Positions 1 through 8,438 of a stretch of DNA of 64,000 bases are shown here, piece after piece (positions within the stretch are counted from its first letter, which is position 1; every line of letters begins with the position of its first letter). Below the pieces are notes generated by a model, which was not told where the DNA came from, did no database searches, and was given only the letters and a program-made list of their open reading frames with translations. The translations under genes and the position numbers were made by a program. This DNA is from Oscillospiraceae bacterium (lineage in GTDB: Bacteria > Bacillota > Clostridia > Oscillospirales > Oscillospiraceae): positions 52,884 to 116,883 of the forward strand of contig JAFQZI010000093.1 of NCBI GenBank assembly GCA_017406005.1. The letters run 5' to 3'.

Positions 1-1
1 C

Positions 2-739
2 TCGGTTCTGATCGGCAAAATCCTCAGTGAGCTGTTCAATGACGGCACAGTCGATCCCGTTGTTGTCGCACGTGCGGCAAGGGAGGCCGAAAACCGCTTC
101 TTCGGCAAGCCCTGCGGCCTGATGGACCAGCTGGCCTGCTCGCTCGGCCACTGTGTATATGTGGATTTCAGCACCAATGAAATCACTCCCATCAAGGCAG
201 ATTTTAATGAAATGGGGCTTACCCTCTGCCTGACGGACACCGGCGGAAGCCATGCCGGGCTTGACTCTTCTTATGCCCGTATTCCCGCAGATATGGTCTA
301 TATTGCCAATCTGTTTGACAAAGGTGTTCTTGCAGACGTCGATCCGGCCGAGTTCTATGCCAAAGGCTGGTCCCAGGAAGACAGGCCCGTACGCCGTGCC
401 ATGCACTTCTTCGGAGAGAACGAGAGAGTGCCAAAGATGCGGGATGCCCTCATCGCGGGTGACGGAAAGACTTACATGAAGCTCATGAATGAGTCTGGCC
501 GTTCTTCCGAGCAGCTTCTCAACAACATCGTCACAAGTGCCACCGGCGACACGAAGCTGGAGGAAGGCCTCGAGCTCAGTCGCAAACTGCTGGAAGGCAA
601 GGGCGCCTGGAGAGTGCACGGTGGCGGATTTGCAGGCTGCGTCCAGGCACTGATGCCCACGGATTATTTCCCCGTCTATAAGGAAGAGATGGAAAAGGTC
701 TTTGGTGCAAATACCTGCTTCGAAATCAAGCTCGCCTGA
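2..739 (+). CDS. galK: galactokinase, C-terminal part (5' end outside window)
   Basis: The frame is open from base 2, so the N-terminal part lies left of the window; about 245 residues are present. Galactokinase phosphorylates galactose at C1 with ATP, the first step of the Leloir pathway, in the cytoplasm. Seen in the fragment: a GHMP-kinase stretch [13 protein letters not shown] at about residues 31-43, matching the family's ENxFxGxxCGxMDQ, and a late glycine motif GGGFAGC at about 206-212, where most relatives have GGGFGGC. The C-terminal extension of about 35 residues after that motif is normal. pepT follows after 14 bases with its own ribosome site, so the two may be co-transcribed. The assignment is firm; only the missing start limits it. 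Confidence 0.93.
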   Translation, partial: SVLIGKILSELFNDGTVDPVVVARAAREAENRFFGKPCGLMDQLACSLGHCVYVDFSTNEITPIKADFNEMGLTLCLTDTGGSHAGLDSSYARIPADMVYIANLFDKGVLADVDPAEFYAKGWSQEDRPVRRAMHFFGENERVPKMRDALIAGDGKTYMKLMNESGRSSEQLLNNIVTSATGDTKLEEGLELSRKLLEGKGAWRVHGGGFAGCVQALMPTDYFPVYKEEMEKVFGANTCFEIKLA

Positions 740-753
740 CGAGAGGGGAGAAT

Positions 754-1968
754 ATGGAAAGCGTCAAAGAGAAGTTTCTGCGTTACGTCGTGGTTGACAC
801 GCAGTCAGCGGAATCCGAAAACGTGCCCAGTACGGAAAAGCAGTTCAACCTTGCCCGCATGCTGCGGGATGAACTGCAGGCAATGGGCGCCGAAGATGTG
901 CGCATGGATGAAGTGCATGCCTATGTCTACGGCTATGTCCCTTCAACCGTTGGGCAGGATATCCCGACCCTCGGCTTTATTGCCCATATGGACACTTCTC
1001 CCGCCCTCACGGATGAAAATGTGAAGTCGCGCTGCATCCCTGACTATGACGGGCAGGATATCTGCCTGAATGAAGATCTCCAGATTTTTATGCGGGTGAA
1101 GGACTTCCCGGAGCTTCCCGGTTATGCCGGCAAGGAGCTCATCGTGACTGACGGCACCACGCTTCTCGGCGCGGATGATAAGGCCGGTATTGCGGAAATC
1201 ATGTGCATGGCAGAGTACCTGCTGCATCATCCGGAGATCCCGCACGGCCGTATCGGCATTGCCTTCACACCGGATGAAGAAGTCGGCCGCGGGGTGGACT
1301 TCTTTGACATCCCGGGTTTTGGTGCGGCGGGTGCCTATACGGTAGACGGCGGAGCACTCGGCGGCATCGAGTATGAAACCTTCAATGCCGCCTCCGCGAG
1401 AGTTCGGATCAACGGCAGAAGCATCCATCCGGGCAGTGCAAAAAACAAGATGCGCAATGCCCTTCGCATCGCCTTTGAGCTGGACAAGCTCCTCCCCGAA
1501 GCCGCCCGCCCGGAACATACCGAAGGCTATGAGGGCTTCTACCATCTTGACGCAATGCACGGCACGGTGGAATCCGCCGTGATGGATTATATCATCCGTG
1601 ACCACGACAGGGCGAAATTCGAAGCCAAAAAAGAGTTCTTTGCTTCCTGCTGCGCTTTCCTGAACACCAAATACGGTGAAGACACGGTAGTGCCCCTCAT
1701 CAAAGACACCTATTATAACCTGAAAGACGCCCTCACCGACCATATGGACCTGGTTGACCGTGCCTGTGATGCCATGCGCTCCATCGGCGTCGAGCCTGTG
1801 ATCACGCCCGTCCGGGGCGGAACGGATGGCTGCCATCTCTCTTATTCCGGCCTCCCGTGTCCGAATCTCTTCACCGGCGGCCACAACTATCATGGCAAGT
1901 ACGAGTATATCGTGGTCGAATCCATGGAAAAAGCCGTCGAGCTCTTAATTGCGCTTGCAAAATGCTAA
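754..1968 (+). CDS. pepT: peptidase T (tripeptide aminopeptidase)
   Basis: This is a 404-residue cytoplasmic M20-family zinc metallopeptidase that removes the N-terminal residue of tripeptides. The di-zinc ligands are visible: H78 and D80 in [10 protein letters not shown], the aspartates in LLGADDKAG near 141-142, the catalytic and metal glutamates in TPDEEVGRG near 175-176, an aspartate in TVDGGALGG, and the late histidine in [11 protein letters not shown]. The length is typical of PepT (about 405-410). The ATG at 754 is preceded by GAGAGGGGAG with good spacing. The gene follows galK closely and is separated from the NAD operon by an inverted repeat and a promoter. Nothing in it looks broken. 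Confidence 0.95.
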   Translation: MESVKEKFLRYVVVDTQSAESENVPSTEKQFNLARMLRDELQAMGAEDVRMDEVHAYVYGYVPSTVGQDIPTLGFIAHMDTSPALTDENVKSRCIPDYDGQDICLNEDLQIFMRVKDFPELPGYAGKELIVTDGTTLLGADDKAGIAEIMCMAEYLLHHPEIPHGRIGIAFTPDEEVGRGVDFFDIPGFGAAGAYTVDGGALGGIEYETFNAASARVRINGRSIHPGSAKNKMRNALRIAFELDKLLPEAARPEHTEGYEGFYHLDAMHGTVESAVMDYIIRDHDRAKFEAKKEFFASCCAFLNTKYGEDTVVPLIKDTYYNLKDALTDHMDLVDRACDAMRSIGVEPVITPVRGGTDGCHLSYSGLPCPNLFTGGHNYHGKYEYIVVESMEKAVELLIALAKC

Positions 1969-1991
1969 TTTGGTTTTCTCCAGAATATTTT

Positions 1992-2032
1992 AAGTGCCAG
2001 TTTTGCGAAAGGTTCCTGCAAAAATGGCACTT
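1992..2032. promoter_or_regulatory. 15-bp inverted repeat between pepT and nadE (operator or terminator)
   Basis: The arms 1992-2006 (AAGTGCCAGTTTTGC) and 2018-2032 (GCAAAAATGGCACTT) are reverse complements with one mismatch around an 11-base loop. A further direct copy of the right half-site, ACAAAAATGGCAT, lies at 2051-2063 inside the nadE promoter spacer. The hairpin could end pepT transcription, but the T-tract is interrupted. The extra half-site at the promoter favours a protein-binding operator for the NAD operon. The regulator is not identifiable; the sites do not look like NiaR or NrtR sites I know. Confidence 0.5.
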
Positions 2033-2047
2033 ATTTTGCAGAGCTTA

Positions 2048-2076
2048 TGGACAAAAATGGCATATAAAGATATACT
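2048..2076 (+). promoter_or_regulatory. sigma-A promoter of the nadE-pncB-nadD operon
   Basis: TGGACA (2048-2053) and TATACT (2071-2076) are separated by exactly 17 bases, each one mismatch from consensus. The nadE ATG lies 38 bases downstream of the -10. A half-site copy (2051-2063) lies between the hexamers, so a repressor bound there would block RNA polymerase. Confidence 0.75.
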
Positions 2077-2114
2077 CTTTCCATATGAGGTAAAGTAAAA
2101 CTGGGGAGGAAAAA

Positions 2115-2885
2115 ATGAACCGGAATCTGAGTGACTATCTGGAAAAGAGAGATTATGAGAAAACTGCGCAGGAATGCATTCTGTGGATTCAGGAGTGGTT
2201 TGCCGAAAACGGGCCGGAATCTCCTGCCGTGATCGGGATTTCCGGCGGGAAGGACTCGTCGACGGTGGCAGCCCTTTGCGTAAAAGCGCTCGGGAAGGAT
2301 CGGGTATTCGGTGTCCTGATGCCGGATGGTGTGCAGAAGGATATTGATGCTTCCCGCCGTGTGGTGGAGCACCTCGGCATCAGAAGTGCCGTGGTTGACA
2401 TTCACAGCAGTGTCGAAGCCGTGAAGGCTTCCGTGGCAGGCGGCATGGAAAACGCTGCGTTTAATACGCAGTCCCTGACGAATATTCCGCCCCGGATCAG
2501 GATGACGACGCTCTATGCCGTTTCCCAGACGATGAACGGAAGGGTGTCCAACAACTGCAACCGTTCCGAGAACTACGTGGGCTATTCCACTATTTTCGGG
2601 GATGCGGCGGGAGACTTTTCCCCTCTCGCGAACCTGACGGTTGCGGAAGTCAAGGAGGTCGGCAAGGCGCTCGGCCTCCCGCGGGAGTTCGTGGAAAAAG
2701 TCCCTGCCGACGGGCTGTCGGACAAGACGGACGAGGATGCATTCGGCTTTACCTATGAGCAGCTTGATACGCTGATTCTCACCGGATTCTGTGAAGATCA
2801 GGAAGTCAGGGAGAAAATAGAGAAACGCCATGCGGCGAATCTTTTCAAGCTGCGCCCCATGCCGGAATTTCATCCTGAGAGCTGA
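2115..2885 (+). CDS. nadE: NAD synthetase, ammonia-dependent
   Basis: This 256-residue cytoplasmic enzyme amidates nicotinate adenine dinucleotide to NAD with ATP. The N-type ATP-pyrophosphatase P-loop SGGKDSS is at residues 43-49. Further NadE features are visible in SNNCNRSENYVGYST and GDFSPLANLTVAEV and in the PADGLSDKTDEDAFG segment. The protein lacks the N-terminal nitrilase-type glutaminase domain, so it uses free ammonia. ATG at 2115 follows GGGGAGG. It is the first gene of an operon: pncB starts 12 bases after its stop, and nadD overlaps pncB. Confidence 0.95.
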   Translation: MNRNLSDYLEKRDYEKTAQECILWIQEWFAENGPESPAVIGISGGKDSSTVAALCVKALGKDRVFGVLMPDGVQKDIDASRRVVEHLGIRSAVVDIHSSVEAVKASVAGGMENAAFNTQSLTNIPPRIRMTTLYAVSQTMNGRVSNNCNRSENYVGYSTIFGDAAGDFSPLANLTVAEVKEVGKALGLPREFVEKVPADGLSDKTDEDAFGFTYEQLDTLILTGFCEDQEVREKIEKRHAANLFKLRPMPEFHPES

Positions 2886-2897
2886 GGAGAGAAAACC

Positions 2898-4355
2898 ATG
2901 AAAAAACAGCACGAGAACAGAAACCTGTCCATGGTGATGGACTTTTATGAAATGACAATGGCGAACGGGTATTTTGCGGCTAAGGATACGGATACTCTCG
3001 CCGTATTTGATGTATTCTATCGAAAGAACCCGGACAATGCCGGTTTTGCCATTTTTGCCGGGCTGGAACAGATCATTGACTATATCAACAATCTTCATTT
3101 TGAGGAGGAGGATATCGCCTACCTCCGCTCGCAGAATCTCTTCTCGGAAGAGTTTCTGGACTATCTCCGGGATTATCATTTCCACGGGGATATCTATGCC
3201 ATGCCGGAGGGCACGGTTATCTATCCTTACGAACCACTGGTTACGGTTGTTGCACCGCTCCTGGACGCGCAGCTGATTGAAACGGCAATGCTGCTCGAGG
3301 TCAACCACCAGTCTCTCATCGCCACGAAGGCAAACAGGATTGTGCGTGCTGCAAAGGGCAGGCTGGTTTCGGATTTTGGCGCACGGCGTGCACATAATGT
3401 GGATGCGGCGGTTTACGGAGCGAGAGCTGCCTATATCGGCGGAGTTTCGGGTACTGCTACTGTTTTTGCCGGGGAGCTGTTCGACATCCCGATTTCCGGC
3501 ACGATGGCTCACAGCTGGGTCATGTTCTGTGACAATGAATATGACGCGTTTAAAAAATATGCCGAAACATATCCGGACAGCACGGTTCTCCTTGTTGATA
3601 CCTATGATGTTCTAAAGAGCGGGATTCCGAATGCAATCAAAGTGGCAAAGGAAGTCTTGGAGCCGATGGGAAAGCGCCTGAAAGGGGTGCGCATCGATTC
3701 CGGAGACCTTGCCTATCTCTCCAAAGAGTCCAGAAAACTGCTTGACGAGGCGGGCCTGGAAGACTGCAAAATCGTAGCCTCCAACGGCCTTGATGAATAT
3801 ACCATTCGCTCCCTCATCCATCAGGGTGCTGAGATTGACAGCTTCGGCGTAGGGGAGCGGCTGATTACTTCCGCCTCCAACCCGGTCTTCGGTGCGGTGT
3901 ATAAACTCGCAGCAATAAAAAAAGGCGATAAGTTTATCCCCAAGATTAAGGTTTCCGAAACCGCGGAAAAGATAACGGATCCGGGTCTGAAAAAGATCTA
4001 CCGTGTTTATAACGAAGAAGGCAAAGCCATTGCCGACTATCTTGCCTGCTATGACGAGAAAATCGATTCTTCCAAACCGGTCCGTTATGTTGATCCGCAG
4101 AAATACTGGAAGGAAAGAAGCTTTGAGAACTGCACCTTTAAGAATCTTCAGGTAAAAGTAATTGAAGACGGGAAGCAGATTTATCAGTGCCCGTCTGTCG
4201 AAGAGATCCGCAGCTATGTGCAGCGGCAGCTGAAAGAAGAAATCTGGGTGGAAGAGCAGAGGTTCGAAAATCCGCACGGGCATTATTATGATATGAGCCC
4301 AGCTATGTATGAGCTGAAGATGAATCTGCTTTACACGCTTGGCAAAGCCAAATGA
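2898..4355 (+). CDS. pncB: nicotinate phosphoribosyltransferase
   Basis: This 485-residue enzyme makes nicotinate mononucleotide from nicotinate and PRPP with ATP, entering the Preiss-Handler salvage route. Typical features are the N-terminal MVMDFYEMTMANGYF segment, the GARRAHN...GARAAYIGG active-site region near residues 158-180, the GTMAHSWVM motif, and the PRPP-site RIDSGDLAYLS stretch followed by SNGLDE. The length matches the long Firmicutes form. ATG at 2898 follows GAGGAGAG. Its TGA stop overlaps the nadD ATG (ATGA), so the two are translationally coupled. Confidence 0.95.
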   Translation: MKKQHENRNLSMVMDFYEMTMANGYFAAKDTDTLAVFDVFYRKNPDNAGFAIFAGLEQIIDYINNLHFEEEDIAYLRSQNLFSEEFLDYLRDYHFHGDIYAMPEGTVIYPYEPLVTVVAPLLDAQLIETAMLLEVNHQSLIATKANRIVRAAKGRLVSDFGARRAHNVDAAVYGARAAYIGGVSGTATVFAGELFDIPISGTMAHSWVMFCDNEYDAFKKYAETYPDSTVLLVDTYDVLKSGIPNAIKVAKEVLEPMGKRLKGVRIDSGDLAYLSKESRKLLDEAGLEDCKIVASNGLDEYTIRSLIHQGAEIDSFGVGERLITSASNPVFGAVYKLAAIKKGDKFIPKIKVSETAEKITDPGLKKIYRVYNEEGKAIADYLACYDEKIDSSKPVRYVDPQKYWKERSFENCTFKNLQVKVIEDGKQIYQCPSVEEIRSYVQRQLKEEIWVEEQRFENPHGHYYDMSPAMYELKMNLLYTLGKAK

Positions 4356-4954
4356 AAATTGCATTTTATGGCGGGAGTTTTAACCCTCCCCATGCGGGGC
4401 ATGCCCGCTGCGCTCAGGCTGCAGCGGACTTCCTTCTTCCGGATCTGTTTCTGATTGTCCCGGATTATCTGCCTCCGCATAAGCTGCTTGCAGAAAACAG
4501 CCCTTCCCCGGAGGCGAGGCTGGAAATGTGCAGGATCGCTTTTCGCTCCGTCGCAGCAGCCCGTGTCAGCGATCTTGAGTTGCAGCGCGTCGGCAGAAGC
4601 TATACCTCTGATACAATCAGAGAGCTTCGGCTGAAGTATCCCGACGACGAATTGTTTCTTGTGATCGGATCGGATATGCTTTTCACGTTTCCGGAATGGC
4701 ACGAATACCGGTTTATTCTCTCGCAGTGCACCCTGGTTGTGGCAGCCAGGATGGTCGGAGAATCGGAAGAACTCAGCCGTGCCGTTCAGCGCTTGCGGGA
4801 AGCAGAGCGAGCGAAAATACTTCTGCTCTCTTACGAGCCTTATCCGGCGAGCTCCACCGAGATCAGAAAAGCCCTTGCAGAGGGGAAATCCCCTGCAGGG
4901 CTTGATGAGGAAGTATATCGGTATATCCGGGAGAACGGCTATTATCTTGAATAA
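4352..4954 (+). CDS. nadD: nicotinate-nucleotide adenylyltransferase
   Basis: This 200-residue cytoplasmic enzyme transfers AMP from ATP to nicotinate mononucleotide, giving NaAD, the NadE substrate. The nucleotidyltransferase motif GGSFNPPHAGH is at residues 6-16 and the C-terminal SSTEIR motif is present. The start codon overlaps the pncB stop by four bases. With nadE and pncB this completes salvage from nicotinate to NAD in three adjacent genes. The gene keeps the usual single-domain length and has no fused HD hydrolase (YqeK). Confidence 0.95.
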   Translation: MKIAFYGGSFNPPHAGHARCAQAAADFLLPDLFLIVPDYLPPHKLLAENSPSPEARLEMCRIAFRSVAAARVSDLELQRVGRSYTSDTIRELRLKYPDDELFLVIGSDMLFTFPEWHEYRFILSQCTLVVAARMVGESEELSRAVQRLREAERAKILLLSYEPYPASSTEIRKALAEGKSPAGLDEEVYRYIRENGYYLE

Positions 4955-4964
4955 CTGGTCAACT

Positions 4965-5030
4965 ACCTCGTGGTTGGTGCAGACCAGCTGCTCGCGCGGA
5001 AAACATTGTACTTCGATTTCAGTGCCCGGG
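4965..5030 (+). repeat. dispersed intergenic repeat, copy A (inverted relative to 11869-11934)
   Basis: Read on the minus strand, this stretch matches 11869-11934: both contain GCACTGAAATC, then TTCCGCGC, then TGCACYAAYCACGA(A)GG in the same order and with similar spacing. Read in one frame, both copies give a similar peptide pattern (TEI-V-C-PR...CTNHE). It lies just after nadD, before the terminator. It may be a short mobile element end, a conserved structured RNA, or a degraded coding repeat. Confidence 0.55.
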
Positions 5031-5068
5031 TGCGAGCTTATAAGGTTGGGGTACATTACGAAAATAAT

Positions 5069-5107
5069 AAAAATCGGCAGGTCTGTAAGAAAGGCCTGTC
5101 GATTTTT
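5069..5107. terminator. bidirectional terminator between nadD and guaA
   Basis: AAAAATCGGCAGG (5069-5081) pairs with CCTGTCGATTTTT (5095-5107), a 13-base stem with one G-U or mismatch, A-tract on one side and T-tract on the other. It lies between the convergent nadD and guaA genes and can serve both strands. Confidence 0.85.
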
Positions 5108-5118
5108 CCATTTTTGGT

Positions 5119-6099
5119 TTATTCGTATTCGATCGTGGCGATCGGTTTCGGGCTGAGGTCGTAGAGTACGCGGTTTACACCCGCAACTTCCGAGAGGATC
5201 CTGTCGCGGATTTTATAGAGCAGCGGATAGGGGAGCTCTTCGATCGTCGCAGAGGTTGCATCAATGCTGTTGACGGCGCGGATGATCACCATCCAGTCAT
5301 CCGTACGTTTACCGTCCTTGATACCGGTGGAGGTGAAAGAAGGCACAACGGTGAAATACTGCCATACTTTGCCCTGCAGCCCGGCAGCGGCAAATTCTTC
5401 ACGAAGAATGGCATCACTCTCCCGTACGGCTTCCAGGCGGTCACGTGTAATGGCGCCTACACAGCGCACCCCGAGGCCGGGGCCGGGGAAAGGTTGACGG
5501 TAAACCATGCTCTCGGGAAGACCGAGTGCAATACCGACAACACGAACCTCGTCTTTATAAAGGAACTTGACCGGCTCGACAAGCTCAAACTGAAGATCTG
5601 CCGGCAATCCGCCGACATTGTGGTGGGCTTTTACGCCGACGCTCTCCAGAATATCCGGATAGATGGTTCCCTGGGCAAGGAATTCGATCCCGTCGAGTTT
5701 GCGGGCTTCTTCTGCAAACACATCAATAAACTCTTTGCCGATGATTTTACGCTTTTGCTCCGGATCACTGACGCCTGCCAGTTTGTCCAGAAAACGGTCG
5801 ACGGCATCGACGTAAATCAGGTTGGCACCAAGTTGATTTTTAAATACCTGGATGACCTGTTCCGATTCACCCTTGCGGAGCAGCCCGTGGTTGACATGCA
5901 CGCAGGTAAGCTGTTCGCCGACTGCCCTGATCAGCAGAGCAGCAACAACAGAAGAATCAACACCGCCGGAGAGTGCGAGAAGCACTTTCTTTGCACCGAT
6001 CTGACTGTGCAGAGCGGAAATCTGTTCATCAATGAATGCTTTCGCGAGTTCGGGTGTGGTGATACGCTGCAGGGATTCAGGTCTGAGATTGTCTGCCAT
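5119..6099 (-). CDS. guaA: GMP synthase ATP-pyrophosphatase subunit, no glutaminase domain
   Basis: GMP synthase aminates XMP to GMP. This 326-residue protein holds only the synthetase half: the PP-loop SGGVDSS at residues 44-50, the substrate-binding region including GVKAHHNVGGLP and RQPFPGPGLG, and the C-terminal dimerisation domain ending PKPIATIEYE. A standard bacterial GuaA has about 510-525 residues with an N-terminal class I glutaminase, which is absent here. A separate glutaminase subunit must exist elsewhere, as in archaeal two-subunit enzymes, or the enzyme uses ammonia. ATG at 6099 follows TAGGAGG. It has its own promoter and converges with nadD. Confidence 0.9.
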   Translation of the reverse strand: MADNLRPESLQRITTPELAKAFIDEQISALHSQIGAKKVLLALSGGVDSSVVAALLIRAVGEQLTCVHVNHGLLRKGESEQVIQVFKNQLGANLIYVDAVDRFLDKLAGVSDPEQKRKIIGKEFIDVFAEEARKLDGIEFLAQGTIYPDILESVGVKAHHNVGGLPADLQFELVEPVKFLYKDEVRVVGIALGLPESMVYRQPFPGPGLGVRCVGAITRDRLEAVRESDAILREEFAAAGLQGKVWQYFTVVPSFTSTGIKDGKRTDDWMVIIRAVNSIDATSATIEELPYPLLYKIRDRILSEVAGVNRVLYDLSPKPIATIEYE

Positions 6100-6128
6100 A
6101 GTTGAGCCTCCTAAAAAAATCTGCCGAC

Positions 6129-6157
6129 ATTATACGCGTTGAAACCAAAGAATGCAA
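6129..6157 (-). promoter_or_regulatory. sigma-A promoter of guaA
   Basis: On the minus strand TTGCAT (6152-6157) and TATAAT (6129-6134) are 17 bases apart. The start codon is about 30 bases downstream. Confidence 0.8.
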
Positions 6158-6181
6158 GATTATAATTTCCTGCCTGATGCC

Positions 6182-8407
6182 TTAATAATAAAACAGAGGA
6201 TCTTTCCAGGGGAAAGCATAATCCTGTGTGTCATAACCAAACTGCTTTACCAGCAGATCATATCGTTTGTTGCCGTAACGCCAGTCGGAATGCGGGTCTG
6301 TCGCTTCAACATTAATCACACAGTTGGGAACACGCCTGTGCATTTCTTTCACCTGCTCTTCGGGGATGGAAGTGAACTTCCCGATCCACAGCCGCTCAAG
6401 ATTTGTCAGCCCGTACAGCGGAGAGAGATCGGAGATCCCTGTATTGAACCCGATGTTCAGGTGGTGCAGGCCGGTCAGATCCTTTAAAGGAGAAAGATCT
6501 GTGATCTTGTTTGTTTGGATTTCCAGATATTCCAGCTTCGTGCAGTTTTTTAGAGGTGTGAGATCCGTGAAGTTTAGCATCGCAAATATGGCTACTTCAA
6601 GGTCAGGCATATAAGCGGCAAAAGAAATATCACACAGTTCTTCATTGTGGCCAACATCAAGGTACTTGACTTCTGTGCAGTATCTCAGTGCTCCCGTATT
6701 GGACACCCGAAGATTTCCGCCTACGCTCGGCATGGAGGCGAGGATTTTTTTAACGTCGGTACGCACCGTATAGTTGGAGCCAAACCAGATTCTCCACACA
6801 ACTTTGACATTCGGAAAATCATCACGTATACGGGCCATATGGATGTTATCAACACCGCAGGAATCCATATCAAGAGTTCGGAGATACGGCATGCAGGTGA
6901 TAACCTGCCGTACGAGTTTACCATTATCTGCTATGGGAATATGGCTCAGATTCATTTCTTCATCAGAGAGAGAAAAAGGCTTTCCGTAAAGCGTGAAGGA
7001 ATACAAAAACTCTGTATCCGGTTTTGCCAGCTGCAGGGTTTGGATGTCATACCACGTCAGATCGGAGAGATCCTCATTCCCCAGATCTACGGTATCCAGG
7101 AGCGGGAGCTTCTTCAGAAGACTCAATACATATGAGATATCAGCGGAAGTCACTCCTGTAAGGTCGAGAAAGTCATCCTCTTCCGATACCTCGATTTCCC
7201 GGATGGAGGAAGTTTTCTCAGCCTGTACGCTCTTCTCATGGGGGATCATTCCCGGCCCCATGTAAAAATAGGGGTCGTTCCCGGCAAAACTCCAGCTTGT
7301 ATCACTCCCGTAACGGAAGATGTCGCGGATTTCCTGATACTGCGGCCAGAGCACCGCAGGTGCAGCCATTCCGTGGGTCTCCTGATAACGCCATGTACTG
7401 TCAATTTCATCGTCTGTCAGGTTGATCACACAGTCGGGATGCCTGCGGGAATACTCTTCCACCTGCTCCGGCGGGATGCCGGTTTCCGTCCCGATCCACA
7501 GCCTGTCCAGTTCGAGATCATAGAGCGGGGAGAGATCCGTCACATTCGGCAGGAGCCCGATTTCAAGATCACGCAGTTCCGTCAACCCGGCGAGAGGGGA
7601 GAGGTCCCTAATGCGAGGGTTCATATAGAGCTCAAGATACCGGAGTTTTTTGCACTCTGCCAGAGCACTGATATCTTTGATGTCATCCTTTGCAACGATC
7701 AGCACTTCGAGGTTCGGCATGTACCGCACAAAATCCACTGTCGTCATGATGTTGTTATGGCCGAGGTCCAGGTTGACGACGTCGATGCAGTAGGTGAGCG
7801 GCTTGCAGCTTTCGTCATCGGTCAGCCCAAAGTCGCCCACATACGAAGCCAGAATGGTTTTTACATCCGTGCGGACACTATATCCCGTGCTGAAGCTGAC
7901 GCGCCAGATTACCCTGATGTCCGGGAACATCTCCCGAATTTCCAGGATCCGCTTTTCCGGCAGATCACAGGTGTCCAGATCCAGGAATCGAGCCTGTTTC
8001 ATGCACGGCAGGGCAGAGATCAGAGTTTCACCATTATCTTTGATGGAAATCCTTCTCAGGTCAATATACTCTTCATCCAGTGTCATTGACACGCCGTAGA
8101 GGCGGAAACTGTAATGAAAACGCGCTTTCGGGGCTGCGTCCATCATTCGCGCAAGTGCCTCCCAGGATAACGAGGTGACACTGTCATCGCCCAGCTCAAC
8201 TGTTCTCAGCCGTGGCAGGTTAGGCGCAGCCTTTACAAATGCTTTCACATCCGCGCCGTCTGCAATCCCTGTCAGATCCAGCCGCGCCGTCTTTTCCTGA
8301 ACTTCCTGCCCATAGAGCACAAAAGTCTCTGCGTGGGCAGGCAACGCAAAAAAGGCTGCGCACGTCAGTACTGCAGCCCATATAAAAATCCACCGGAATC
8401 TCTTCAT
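6182..8407 (-). CDS. exported leucine-rich-repeat protein with two tandem modules
   Basis: The most likely start is ATG at 8407: it opens a signal peptide (MKRFRWIFIWAAVL...ALPAHA) with an AxA cleavage site, whereas the longer frame adds 47 unlikely residues. About 741 residues remain. The body has two copies of one module. Each has a VDLGNEDLS-type segment, a LDMDSCGV...IRDDFPNVKVVWRIWF segment, a TDVKKILAS segment, a canonical LRR stretch (LEYLEIQTNKITDLSPL), and a closing WSFAGNDPYFY or YAFPWKDPLFYY motif. It is probably extracellular or cell-wall facing. It is the third of three co-directional paralogues. Substrate and function are unknown. Confidence 0.8.
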   Translation of the reverse strand: MKRFRWIFIWAAVLTCAAFFALPAHAETFVLYGQEVQEKTARLDLTGIADGADVKAFVKAAPNLPRLRTVELGDDSVTSLSWEALARMMDAAPKARFHYSFRLYGVSMTLDEEYIDLRRISIKDNGETLISALPCMKQARFLDLDTCDLPEKRILEIREMFPDIRVIWRVSFSTGYSVRTDVKTILASYVGDFGLTDDESCKPLTYCIDVVNLDLGHNNIMTTVDFVRYMPNLEVLIVAKDDIKDISALAECKKLRYLELYMNPRIRDLSPLAGLTELRDLEIGLLPNVTDLSPLYDLELDRLWIGTETGIPPEQVEEYSRRHPDCVINLTDDEIDSTWRYQETHGMAAPAVLWPQYQEIRDIFRYGSDTSWSFAGNDPYFYMGPGMIPHEKSVQAEKTSSIREIEVSEEDDFLDLTGVTSADISYVLSLLKKLPLLDTVDLGNEDLSDLTWYDIQTLQLAKPDTEFLYSFTLYGKPFSLSDEEMNLSHIPIADNGKLVRQVITCMPYLRTLDMDSCGVDNIHMARIRDDFPNVKVVWRIWFGSNYTVRTDVKKILASMPSVGGNLRVSNTGALRYCTEVKYLDVGHNEELCDISFAAYMPDLEVAIFAMLNFTDLTPLKNCTKLEYLEIQTNKITDLSPLKDLTGLHHLNIGFNTGISDLSPLYGLTNLERLWIGKFTSIPEEQVKEMHRRVPNCVINVEATDPHSDWRYGNKRYDLLVKQFGYDTQDYAFPWKDPLFYY

Positions 8408-8438
8408 AACAATTATTCTCTTCTCCCTACTGCCTGTC

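Noticed and set aside
943-1893. 316-codon minus-strand frame opposite pepT
   Set aside because: It lies wholly opposite a well-conserved peptidase T and has no recognisable motif; it is a shadow of high-GC third codon positions.
2031-3512. 493-codon minus-strand frame opposite nadE and pncB
   Set aside because: It crosses two conserved plus-strand genes and a promoter, and its translation has no family resemblance.
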